A DNA stretch of 64,000 bases from Jidongwangia harbinensis (lineage in GTDB: Bacteria > Actinomycetota > Actinomycetes > Mycobacteriales > Micromonosporaceae): NCBI RefSeq assembly GCF_020216025.1, contig NZ_JAIWNC010000001.1, forward strand, positions 310,001-374,000, read 5' to 3'. A program made the position numbers and the translations under genes. The notes beneath the pieces were generated by a model. The model saw only the letters and a list, made by a program, of their open reading frames with translations. It made no database searches and was not told the origin of the DNA. Each line of letters starts with the position of its first letter. Position 1 is the stretch's first letter. Below, piece by piece: positions 18,553-26,275 of this stretch.

Positions 18553-19332
18553 TCAGGGCTTGTGCAGGAACTCGTTGACCAGCTTCAGGAACTCCTGCGG
18601 CTGCTCGAAGAGCACCATGTGCCCGCTGTCCATCTCGAGGTACGCGGAGTTCGGGATGGCCGCGTGCAGCTCGCGGGAGTGCTCCGTGGGAACCGCGGCG
18701 TCCGGGTTGCAGGCGACCACGAGCGTCTCCGCCTGCACCTTCTCCACCAGGCCGCGCAGGTCGATCCGGATGAGCAGCTCGAGCTGGCGCAGGCGGCCCC
18801 GCGACGGGCTCAACTCGGCACCGAGCTTGTCGATGTCCGCCATGCTGTCCAGGCTGTTGATGTACCGCGGGCTGAACGCGGTGGTGGTCAGGACCCGTCC
18901 GAAGGCCACCGGGTCGTGCGCCAGGCTCAGGGTCAGCCCGATCAGATTGCGCATGTACGCGTCGGTCCGCACCAGACCGCCCACCGGGACCAGCCGGCGC
19001 ACCTGCTCCGGGTGCAGGGCCGCGGTGGCCGCCACGACCGAGCCGCCGAGGGAGAAGCCCAGCAGGTCGACCGGTTCCGTGCCGGCGTGCGTGATGACCG
19101 CGGAGACCTGCTCGGCCAGCGCCTCGATGGTGAGGTCGCCACCGTCGTCCTCCGCCGCCTCGCTGCCGGCCAGCTCCGGCAGGATCACCGTGTTGCGCTC
19201 CGCGAACTGATCGACCAGGTGGCCGAAGGCACTCTGCCCACCCTTGCCGACGCCGTGTACGAGCACCAGGCTCGGTCCCGACCCGGTCACCGTGTAAGGG
19301 ACGCGTGCGTTTCCTACTGACACCGTGGGCAT
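18553..19332 (-). CDS. Alpha/beta hydrolase, first gene of the C-nucleoside operon
   Basis: A 259-residue alpha/beta hydrolase. The oxyanion region is LVLVHGVGKGG, the nucleophile elbow GFSLGG (Ser94), and the C-terminal GHMVLFEQP holds the catalytic His. The ATG is preceded by AAGGGGATCAATC. It starts the minus-strand series that ends at 8652, with its promoter in the 392 bp upstream. Roles compatible with the pathway are ring-opening hydrolysis, proof-reading of carrier-bound intermediates, or product release. The substrate cannot be told from sequence. Confidence 0.85.
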   Translation of the reverse strand: MPTVSVGNARVPYTVTGSGPSLVLVHGVGKGGQSAFGHLVDQFAERNTVILPELAGSEAAEDDGGDLTIEALAEQVSAVITHAGTEPVDLLGFSLGGSVVAATAALHPEQVRRLVPVGGLVRTDAYMRNLIGLTLSLAHDPVAFGRVLTTTAFSPRYINSLDSMADIDKLGAELSPSRGRLRQLELLIRIDLRGLVEKVQAETLVVACNPDAAVPTEHSRELHAAIPNSAYLEMDSGHMVLFEQPQEFLKLVNEFLHKP

Positions 19333-19724
19333 GATTGATCCCCTTCCGGACCGTGATGTGAAGGACGGTTCTCGCTCGCGTGCCGTCGTCTCCGGCGTTT
19401 CCGGAGGGACCGCCAGGCGCACGGTCCGGGGACGGCAGGGAGCCGGCTCGCCGCAGCACTGCGGGACGAGTGAAACGCGCCGGGAACTCACCTGGCTGAG
19501 GACTCCGGCGACCGGAGCCCGGCCGTCGCCGGAGCACCCGGTGGAACACGGCCGAACTTGATCGGCCAACAGTGACAACACTTACACGGCCCGTATCGAT
19601 CGGCCACCGTCGATGCCTTCAGGGTGTTGCATGGCAACAACGGGAGCACGGCCATGCGGACACGTTGTAGCCATGCATCAAGATGGTCACCTCCACGGTT
19701 GGACACCGTGTGCCCGGTGGCGCA
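19333..19724 (-). promoter_or_regulatory. Upstream region of the C-nucleoside operon
   Basis: 392 bp without a gene, between the LuxR-type gene and the first operon gene. It holds a direct repeat GATCGGCCA at 19560-19568 and 19598-19606, and a short dyad TGTTGC-ATG-GCAACA at 19625-19639. The sequence between them (ACAACACTTACACGG) is locally AT-richer than its surroundings. These are candidate binding sites for the neighbouring LuxR or SARP regulators. No clear -35/-10 pair could be fixed by eye. Confidence 0.45.
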
Positions 19725-20795
19725 TCATCCGTTCAGCCGATCCGGCGCGGCACCGTCGTGCACCCGATCGGCGATGCCGTTCGGCGAGGACTCGAGCAAC
19801 CCGAGCTTGGCGGTCAGGTAACCGGCCTGGAACCGGCTCTCCGCCCCCATCTCCTCCAGCAGTTCCGCGATGTGACGACGGCACGTCCGGACCGAGACAC
19901 CGATCCGGCGGGCGATGCTCTCGTCCCGCAGTCCCTCGGCCAGGAAGTAGACGATCGCCCGTTGCACGTCCTCCCGCAGCTGCACGCCCTCCGACCGGGA
20001 CACGAACTCGCCCTGGAACGGTCGCGCCTGGCACCAGATCTGCTCGAACAGGGCGGTCATCGCCGAGGCCACCGTGGGGTGGTTGACCGACACCACGCCG
20101 GAGCTGTCGAACAGGAAGACAACTTCCTGGTCGATCACGCAGATGTGGTTCCACAGCTTCTCGATGGTCCGCACCTGACCGCCGGCGCGGGAGATGAAGG
20201 CGGCGTGGTCCTGCACCGCCGGCTGATAGCGGGCCGCGTGCTGGTGCAGCACGCACAGGCGAACGCCCGGCCGGGTCGGCAGTCCGTCCGCCGCCGGGAT
20301 CAGCTCGAACCGGTGCTCGGACTCCGGATCCGTGCCGCACATCAGCAGCACCTCCCGGCGGGCGCCGGCGATCCGCTCGCGGACCAGGGCCCGCGAGGTG
20401 GCCGGATCGGTGACGGTGTCGAGCAGACCCTCCTGCTGGTTGCGTCTCTCCACGGTGGATCGGTAGACCGCCATGACGCGGTCGAAGTCGCCGGAGACCT
20501 GCTCGATGCGGCGTTGCGCCTCGCGGATGGTGGTCTCCAGCGGATGGATCACCGCCGAGGCCGCCACGTCCGGGCGCAGCACCGCCAGGCCGCCGGGAAC
20601 CGGGCGCAGCAGGAGCGCGTCGGAGAGCTTCCGCACCACCCGCTGCGCCTCGTCCGGCCCGAACTCCCGCTCCAGGGCGGCGGTGTCGAGGACGTCCATC
20701 TCGAGAACGCGGCGGTACAGCGTCAGCGTCTCGCTGTCCACCTGTGGCAGCGGACCGGAACAGTCGACGTCCGGCAGCACGTCGGGCACCCTCAT
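19725..20795 (-). CDS. LuxR-HTH transcriptional regulator with TrmB-like N-terminus
   Basis: A 356-residue regulator. The C-terminal helix-turn-helix (~285-345; GLRDESIARRIGVSVRTCRRHI) is of the LuxR class. The N-terminal part (VLDTAALEREFGPDEAQRVVRKL) looks like a TrmB-type winged helix, and the middle (VRLCVLHQH, FLFDSSGVVSVNHP) resembles the ligand or PLD-like fold common in this actinomycete family. No receiver domain is present. The ATG at 20795 follows a GGGGGG run; a GTG at 20834 is an alternative. It lies between the operon it probably controls and the SARP gene. Confidence 0.85.
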   Translation of the reverse strand: MRVPDVLPDVDCSGPLPQVDSETLTLYRRVLEMDVLDTAALEREFGPDEAQRVVRKLSDALLLRPVPGGLAVLRPDVAASAVIHPLETTIREAQRRIEQVSGDFDRVMAVYRSTVERRNQQEGLLDTVTDPATSRALVRERIAGARREVLLMCGTDPESEHRFELIPAADGLPTRPGVRLCVLHQHAARYQPAVQDHAAFISRAGGQVRTIEKLWNHICVIDQEVVFLFDSSGVVSVNHPTVASAMTALFEQIWCQARPFQGEFVSRSEGVQLREDVQRAIVYFLAEGLRDESIARRIGVSVRTCRRHIAELLEEMGAESRFQAGYLTAKLGLLESSPNGIADRVHDGAAPDRLNG

Positions 20796-21518
20796 CGTGA
20801 ACCCCCCATATCTCGAACAATCGAGCGTGATCACGTCAGAGGCCGGCGAGCGCGTGGCTCGTCGGCCGGTCGTGGGCTTGGTGAAACGGTCCGGAGCACC
20901 GGTCGACGTGTGCGGTGCGGACCTCGGGCGGAATCGTCGATCTTCTCCGCGTCATGTCCGTCAACCGTTCCCCGGGCACGTCGAATCCGGCTCGAGCATC
21001 ACTCGGGCGGGCACCCGGGACGCTCTCCGGGCCGTCGGCGGGCCGCGTACCCGCGGAAAACGCCGCACCGATCCATCGAAATCATGGCTGTCATTCAAAT
21101 TCGTCATTGGACGTGTCAGTAATTGTATAGATCCGGACCCGTTGACTAAATCCGAAGAACAATAGTATTTTTGCCGCGTCGTACAAAGTCCAAGAATCTT
21201 CGATGCGAGCGGCCACGGCGCGCCCCCGCCGTGGCCGGGTGGCAGGCCGTGCACGTGGGACCGACCCGGTCCGAAATCCGACCGGAGCGCCTGATCACCG
21301 TCTCGCAGCACGTCAAAGCCCACTGGTCGGACGGAGACGTGCGGGGCCCGCCGGTCGCGGCGGCCGCCAGTTCGGACGATTAGGACACCGGCGGTTGAGA
21401 CGGGGCGAGGACGGGAAGGCAAACAAATAAGGGACTCCGGAGAATGCATTCCCGCCGGCCGATCGAAGCGGCGCGACCGAAGTAATTATCACTTTCCGCA
21501 CAGTTAACGGGAGGACTT
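20796..21518. promoter_or_regulatory. Divergent promoter region between LuxR-type and SARP genes
   Basis: 723 bp with no supported gene. The parts 21080-21185 and 21410-21518 are clearly AT-richer than the rest of the window. A candidate sigma70-like promoter toward SARP is TTGACT at 21142-21147 with TATTTT at 21166-21171 (18-bp spacer). GGGAGGAC just before 21519 is the SARP ribosome site. The length suggests multiple regulatory inputs or a long leader. Confidence 0.5.
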
Positions 21519-22391
21519 GTGCAGTTTCACGTACTTGGGCCATTGGAAATTCGGGGCGGCACCTCTCCGGTGCGATTGACCGCGGCCAAGCCGCGCGCGG
21601 TCCTGGCCCTTCTCCTGGCCAACGCCAACGCCACCGTGCCGACCGACGCGCTGACCGAGGAGCTGTGGGAGGAGGACCCGCCGGCCAGTGCGCCGACCAC
21701 GCTGCAGACGTACATCCTGCATCTCCGCAAGATGCTGGCGCACCTGGCCGGCGACCCGGCGGACCCGGCCCGCGCTCGGGCCCGGGCCCGGGAAACCCTG
21801 GTCACCCGTCCGCTCGGCTACCTGCTGCGCCTGGAGCCCGGGCAGTCGGACCTGCTGCACTTCCGGCACCTGGTGCGGGAGGGCCGGGAGGCGATGGAGC
21901 AGCGGCGCCTGACGGCCGCGTCCGCGCTGCTCCGCGAGGCGCTCGGGCTCTGGCGCGGAGACGCCTTCGCCGGCGTACGCCTCGGTCCGCGGCTCAAGGT
22001 CCACGCCATCGAGCTGGAGGAGGCTCGCCTCACCGCACTGGAATGGTCCGTCGAGGTCGACCTGCGCCTCGGCCGGCACCAGCAACTGATCAGCCAGCTG
22101 ACCGCCCTGACCGCGCGGTATCCCCTGCACGAGGGTCTGCACTCGCATCTGATGTCAGCTCTCTGCCTCGCCGGGCGGCGGTCCGACGCTCTCGACGTCT
22201 ATCGGCGGCTGCGGTCGGCACTCGTCCGCGACCTCGGCCTCGAGCCGTCCTGGTCCATCCAGCAGACCCAGCAGGCCGTGCTGCGCGCCACGTCGGACGG
22301 CCCGCCGGACGTACGCCACCTGCTCGGCGACGACACCCCGATCACCCTGCACCGCAACCCGATCGCCTCCGGCCGGGTGGGCGCGCCGTGA
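21519..22391 (+). CDS. SARP-family pathway activator
   Basis: A 290-residue AfsR/DnrI/RedD-type regulator. The N-terminal OmpR-like winged helix starts MQFHVLGPLEIRGG and contains AAKPRAVLALLLANANATV and LQTYILHLRKML. The bacterial transcriptional activation domain follows from about residue 105 (YPLHEGLHSHLMSALCLAGR, RRLRSALVRDLGLEPS). There is no ATPase extension, so this is a small SARP. The start is GTG after GGGAGGAC. SARPs switch on antibiotic clusters by binding heptamer repeats near -35. It stands between the C-nucleoside operon and the NRPS region and may govern both. Confidence 0.93.
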   Translation: MQFHVLGPLEIRGGTSPVRLTAAKPRAVLALLLANANATVPTDALTEELWEEDPPASAPTTLQTYILHLRKMLAHLAGDPADPARARARARETLVTRPLGYLLRLEPGQSDLLHFRHLVREGREAMEQRRLTAASALLREALGLWRGDAFAGVRLGPRLKVHAIELEEARLTALEWSVEVDLRLGRHQQLISQLTALTARYPLHEGLHSHLMSALCLAGRRSDALDVYRRLRSALVRDLGLEPSWSIQQTQQAVLRATSDGPPDVRHLLGDDTPITLHRNPIASGRVGAP

Positions 22392-22419
22392 CCGCCGGGC
22401 CGGAAGGCGGGTGGCCCGG

Positions 22420-22455
22420 CGACGGTTCGGCGTAGCGGCGGACGCCGAACCGTCG
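22420..22455. terminator. Bidirectional hairpin terminator
   Basis: A perfect 14-bp stem (CGACGGTTCGGCGT at 22420-22433 and its complement at 22442-22455, 8-nt loop) lies between the convergent SARP and adenosine kinase genes. Confidence 0.8.
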
Positions 22456-22477
22456 GCTCGCAGCGCCCGGCCGGCAC

Positions 22478-23467
22478 TCAACGCGAGACCGGGGCGGCCA
22501 GCGCGGCGCGCACCTCGTGGGACAGCGTCGTCCCGTAGGCCCGGTCCAGGTCCCGGCACACGTCCGGCACGCCGACGCTGTACTCCTGCGGACCGGTGGC
22601 CCGCAACGCGTAGGCGGCCATCTGGCAGCCGACGGCCGCGGCGGTGCCGTGCGACAGGCCGCTCAGTATGCCGGTCACGAATCCGGCCCGGAAGGCGTCG
22701 CCGGCGCCGGTCGGGTCGGCGGCGCCGGTGATCGGGACCGCCGGCACGTCGACCGCACCGGCACCGTCGCGGATCCGTACACCGGCCGACCCCCGGGTCG
22801 TCACGACGATGTCCACCAGGCCCGCCAGCTCCGCCTCCGTCACCGCGAGCTTGTGCCGCAGCAGGTCGTACTCGTACTGGTTGGTGAGCAGGTAGCGCGC
22901 CCCGGTGATGAACCGCCGGAGGTCGTCCGCCGCCATCCCGGCGACCTGCTGGGACGGATCGGCGGCGAACGGCACGCCCAACCGCCGGCAGGCGTCCGCG
23001 TGCCGGGCCATGGCCTCGGGGGTGTCCGGGGCGATCACCGCCAGGTCCGGCACACCGGCCCGGCGGACGACCGCGGCCAGGTCGATGTCCAGCGCCTCGG
23101 CCATCGCCCCGGGATAGAACGAGGCCAGCTGGCACATCTGCTCGTCGGTGGTGCAGATGAACCTCGCGGTGTGGCGGGTGGCGCTGATCAGCACGGCGGA
23201 ACAGTCGATGCCCTGACTCTCCAGCCAGCTCCGGTAGTCACCGAAGTCCGAGCCCGCCGCACCGACCAGCCGCGGCGCGAGTCCGAGCCGGGACATCCCG
23301 TAGGCGATGTTGGCGGCCACCCCGCCCCGGCGGATGACCAGGTCGTCGACGAGGAAGGACAACGAGACGTCGGCGAGACGGTCGGCGAGCAGCTGCTCGG
23401 CGAACCGCCCGGGGAACCGCATCAGATAGTCGGTGGCGATGGAGCCGGTCACGATGACGGCGGGCAC
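22478..23467 (-). CDS. Adenosine kinase (PfkB family)
   Basis: A 329-residue PfkB carbohydrate kinase, very like mycobacterial adenosine kinase from its first residues (VTGSIATDYLMRFPGRF, SLSFLVDDLVIRRGG). The catalytic motif is DPTGAGDAFRAGF. It phosphorylates adenosine to AMP. It is the last gene of the minus-strand NRPS operon, directly after metK. The pair would recycle adenosine released from S-adenosylhomocysteine and keep SAM-dependent steps running, although no SAH hydrolase gene is present. Phosphorylating the nucleoside product is an alternative. Start is GTG after GAGGAGACCTC. Confidence 0.88.
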   Translation of the reverse strand: MPAVIVTGSIATDYLMRFPGRFAEQLLADRLADVSLSFLVDDLVIRRGGVAANIAYGMSRLGLAPRLVGAAGSDFGDYRSWLESQGIDCSAVLISATRHTARFICTTDEQMCQLASFYPGAMAEALDIDLAAVVRRAGVPDLAVIAPDTPEAMARHADACRRLGVPFAADPSQQVAGMAADDLRRFITGARYLLTNQYEYDLLRHKLAVTEAELAGLVDIVVTTRGSAGVRIRDGAGAVDVPAVPITGAADPTGAGDAFRAGFVTGILSGLSHGTAAAVGCQMAAYALRATGPQEYSVGVPDVCRDLDRAYGTTLSHEVRAALAAPVSR

Positions 23468-23507
23468 GAGGTCTCCTCAGGTGGCGGGGATGCTCCGGCA
23501 CTGCCGC

Positions 23508-24701
23508 TCATTCCGCGGCGGCGTCCTTCAGGTCCTGCGCCCGGTCCGTGCTCTCCCAGACCAGGCCGGGCAGTTCGCGGCCGAAGTGGCCGTACGCCGC
23601 GGTCTGCCGGTAGATCGGCCGCAGCAGGTCCAGGTCCCGGACGATCGCCGCCGGTCGCAGGTCGAAGACCGCACCGACGGCCTGCTCGATCCGGTGCACC
23701 GGGACGTTCTCGGTGCCGAACGTGTCCACCAGCAGGCTGACCGGATGTGCCCGGCCGATCGCGTACGCCACCTGGACCTCACACCGCTCGGCCAGACCGG
23801 CCGCCACGACGTTCTTGGCCACCCAGCGCATCGCGTAGGCCGCCGACCGGTCCACCTTGGAGGGATCCTTGCCGGAGAACGCGCCGCCGCCGTGCCGGGC
23901 GTACCCGCCGTACGTGTCGACAATGATCTTGCGGCCGGTCAGGCCGGCGTCGCCCATCGGGCCACCGACCTCGAAGCGCCCGGTCGGGTTCACCAGCAAC
24001 CGGTAACCCTCGGTCTCGATGCCCAGGCCGGCCAGCTCGGGCGCGATGACGTGCTCCCGGATGTCGGGAGCGAGCAGGCCCTCCAGGTCGATGTCCCCGG
24101 CGTGCTGCGACGACACCACGATGGTGTCGAGCCGCACCGGGCGGTAACCGTCGTACTCGATGGTCACCTGCGTCTTGCCGTCCGGGCGCAGATAGGGCAC
24201 GGCGTTGTCCTTGCGCACCGCCGAGAGCCGGCGTGCCAGCCGGTGGGCCAGCGCGATCGGCAGGGGCATCAGCTCGGGGGTCTCGGTGCAGGCGAAGCCG
24301 AACATCATGCCCTGATCACCCGCGCCCTGCTGGTCCAGCGCCTCGGCCGCGTCGCCGGCCCGCACCTCCATCGAGGCGTCCACGCCCCGGGCGATGTCCG
24401 GCGACTGGGCACCGATCGACACGTTCACCCCGCAGGAGGCGCCGTCGAAGCCCTTCTGCGAGGAGTCGTAGCCGATCTCGAGGACCACGTCCCGCACGAT
24501 CCCGGCGATGTCCACGTACGCCGTCGTACTCATCTCGCCGGCAACGTGCACCTGGCCCGTGGTGATCAGCGTCTCCACCGCGACCCGGCTGCGCGGATCC
24601 CGCGCCAGTACCGCATCGAGGATGCCGTCGCTGATCTGGTCTGCGATCTTGTCCGGGTGGCCCTCGGTGACCGACTCGGAGGTGAACAGGCGGCTTGCCA
24701 T
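23508..24701 (-). CDS. metK: S-adenosylmethionine synthetase
   Basis: A 397-residue methionine adenosyltransferase (ATP + Met to SAM). Diagnostic motifs are [26 protein letters not shown] and [14 protein letters not shown]. Three starts are stacked (TTG 24707, ATG 24704, ATG 24701); the last is best spaced from AAAGGG and gives the usual [14 protein letters not shown] beginning. Located in a biosynthetic operon, it is probably a second copy that boosts SAM for the two methyltransferases (8652-9383 and 40027-40833). The 87-bp upstream gap shows no recognisable SAM riboswitch. Confidence 0.94.
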   Translation of the reverse strand: MASRLFTSESVTEGHPDKIADQISDGILDAVLARDPRSRVAVETLITTGQVHVAGEMSTTAYVDIAGIVRDVVLEIGYDSSQKGFDGASCGVNVSIGAQSPDIARGVDASMEVRAGDAAEALDQQGAGDQGMMFGFACTETPELMPLPIALAHRLARRLSAVRKDNAVPYLRPDGKTQVTIEYDGYRPVRLDTIVVSSQHAGDIDLEGLLAPDIREHVIAPELAGLGIETEGYRLLVNPTGRFEVGGPMGDAGLTGRKIIVDTYGGYARHGGGAFSGKDPSKVDRSAAYAMRWVAKNVVAAGLAERCEVQVAYAIGRAHPVSLLVDTFGTENVPVHRIEQAVGAVFDLRPAAIVRDLDLLRPIYRQTAAYGHFGRELPGLVWESTDRAQDLKDAAAE

Positions 24702-24788
24702 CATCAACCCTTTCGACGAGTTGCTCTTCGCAGCGTTCCTCAGGCGGATCGAATCGGGCTCGAGACTCGCTCGGGCCCGGGTCCGGTC

Positions 24789-25283
24789 TCACTCGGCGAT
24801 CCGGGCCGTCCGGGGCTGCGCCATCCGGATGTAGTCCTTTGTGGACAGTCCGACCGACAGGTCCAGCCGGCCGGCGTTGAAATAGAGGACGTCCTGCCGC
24901 AGCATCTCCTCGTCCACGATGAGGTCGAGCTCGGGATGGAAGGCGAACGGCATGATGGAGCCGGCGACGCTGCCGGCGAGGCGCTCGGCGACCTCCCGGG
25001 GGGCGAAGCCGACGCTGCGCAGGTACATGATCTTCTTCAGCCGGCGCAGGTCGACCCGGCGGTTGCCGGGCACCACCGCGAGGATGAACCTGGTGGTCCG
25101 CTTGTCCGGCCGGGCCAGGATGACGATGGACTTCGCCGCCTGGACGAGGTCGTGGCCGCGGATCTCGCTGGCCGCCTCGGTCTGCCCCTCGGGCTCGTGT
25201 TCGATCAGGTGGTAGTCGGCGCCGTACTCGTCGAGCAGCCGAACGATGCGGTCATATGCGCTGAGTTCTCCGGTGGTCGACAT
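24789..25283 (-). CDS. YbaK/ProX-type aminoacyl-tRNA deacylase
   Basis: A 164-residue YbaK/EbsC-fold protein. The invariant Lys lies in QAAKSIVILA, followed by RFILAVVPGNRRVDL and the C-terminal VDEEMLRQDVLYFNAGR. This family hydrolyses wrongly charged aminoacyl-tRNA (such as Cys- or Ala-tRNA-Pro) in trans. It lies 14 bp after mbtH and before metK in an NRPS operon. There it may clear tRNAs charged with an unusual amino acid made by the pathway, a self-protection role. That role is inference; the fold assignment is solid. Confidence 0.85.
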   Translation of the reverse strand: MSTTGELSAYDRIVRLLDEYGADYHLIEHEPEGQTEAASEIRGHDLVQAAKSIVILARPDKRTTRFILAVVPGNRRVDLRRLKKIMYLRSVGFAPREVAERLAGSVAGSIMPFAFHPELDLIVDEEMLRQDVLYFNAGRLDLSVGLSTKDYIRMAQPRTARIAE

Positions 25284-25297
25284 CGCGCTCGGTCACG

Positions 25298-25498
25298 TCA
25301 GCTCGGCGCCGGGTTCGCGCCGCGCACGCTCAGCGGGCGCATGTCGGTCCAGGTCGCCTCGATGTGATCGAGGCACTCCTGCCGGCTGCCGCGGGTGCCC
25401 TCGGCGCGCCAGCCGGCGGGCAGGGGCAGGTCGGCGTTCCAGATCGATCGCTGTTCCTCGTGGTTGACGACCACGAGGTAGGTGTCGGGCGTGGGCAT
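25298..25498 (-). CDS. MbtH-like protein
   Basis: A 66-residue MbtH protein, the small chaperone that binds adenylation domains and is needed for their solubility or activity. The signature residues SIW, LPAGW, GSRQECLDHIEATWTDMRP are all present, with three conserved Trp. It sits 3 bp after the alpha/beta hydrolase stop. It probably serves the Thr-type A domain encoded upstream and perhaps the other A domains in trans. Confidence 0.95.
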   Translation of the reverse strand: MPTPDTYLVVVNHEEQRSIWNADLPLPAGWRAEGTRGSRQECLDHIEATWTDMRPLSVRGANPAPS

Positions 25499-25501
25499 GG
25501 G

Positions 25502-26275
25502 TCAGTCCTCCTCTGACTCGGCGAGATCGGCGATGAGCGCGTAGAACCGGGTCGTGTTGTCGAGCATGGGAAAGTGCCCGGATCGCGGGATGCCACGGGT
25601 ACGCGTGCCGGCCAGCGCGAACAGCGCCTGCTCCGGCCGGCTGGCGGAGTCTCCGTAGACGTAGGTCTGGTTGCGCAGGCTCAGGTAGTGCGTCAGCAGT
25701 CGTCCGCTGTCGGTCAGGGCGACCAGGGAGCATGCGGTCTGGTGCACTGCGGTGGGGTCGCAGCCGGCGAACCAGCGCACCCACTCCGGCGGTACGTCCG
25801 CGTCCGGCCGGGCCAGCTCGGCGAGCAGGTCGGCGAAGCCGGTGGCGCGGAACCCGGCCAGCGGCTGTCCGGCGATCCGCCTGCTGACGGTGCCGCAGTC
25901 CGCGGGGACCAGGTTGCCCTCCACACTGATGAAACGGCGGAAGCGGGTACCCGACACCAGGCCGACCGCCGCGCCGAGGCTGTGCCCCACCAGGGTGACG
26001 GTGCCGCCCACCTCGGCCAGCACCGCGTCGACCACCTCGGCGCAGTACTCCACCGTCACCGCCCGGCCGTCGGGCACGGTGGACGCACCGTGGCCGGGCA
26101 GGTCGATCGCGCACAGGCCGAACCGGTCCAGCCGCGGTTCCCGCAGCGCGCCCAGCGCGGACTCCTTGGCGCAGCCCAGCCCGTGCAGGAAGACGAGCGT
26201 CTCCGCCCCGCCCCGGACGTAGGCCGACACCGTGTCGCCGTGCACCCGGAAGGTCCGCTCGACGGGACCGGTCAC
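25502..26275 (-). CDS. Alpha/beta hydrolase of the NRPS operon
   Basis: A 257-residue alpha/beta hydrolase. LVFLHGLGCAKES forms the oxyanion loop, VGHSLGAAVG the nucleophile elbow, and SGHFPMLDN the catalytic His region. The GTG start overlaps the NRPS stop (GTGA), so the two are translationally coupled. Coupling to an NRPS that lacks a thioesterase makes a role in peptide release, proof-reading or product hydrolysis reasonable. It differs from the type II thioesterase at 36105. The substrate is not known. Confidence 0.85.
   Translation of the reverse strand: MTGPVERTFRVHGDTVSAYVRGGAETLVFLHGLGCAKESALGALREPRLDRFGLCAIDLPGHGASTVPDGRAVTVEYCAEVVDAVLAEVGGTVTLVGHSLGAAVGLVSGTRFRRFISVEGNLVPADCGTVSRRIAGQPLAGFRATGFADLLAELARPDADVPPEWVRWFAGCDPTAVHQTACSLVALTDSGRLLTHYLSLRNQTYVYGDSASRPEQALFALAGTRTRGIPRSGHFPMLDNTTRFYALIADLAESEED

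Noticed and set aside
22478..23467. PfkB kinase as pseudouridine kinase (PsuK) partner of PsuG
   Set aside because: Its sequence follows mycobacterial adenosine kinase from the first residues (VTGSIATDYLMRFPGRF), it lies 11 kb from psuG in another operon, and it directly follows metK.
24702..24788. SAM riboswitch upstream of metK
   Set aside because: The 87-bp gap between the YbaK stop and metK contains no recognisable SAM-I, II or IV core and is short for an aptamer within an operon.
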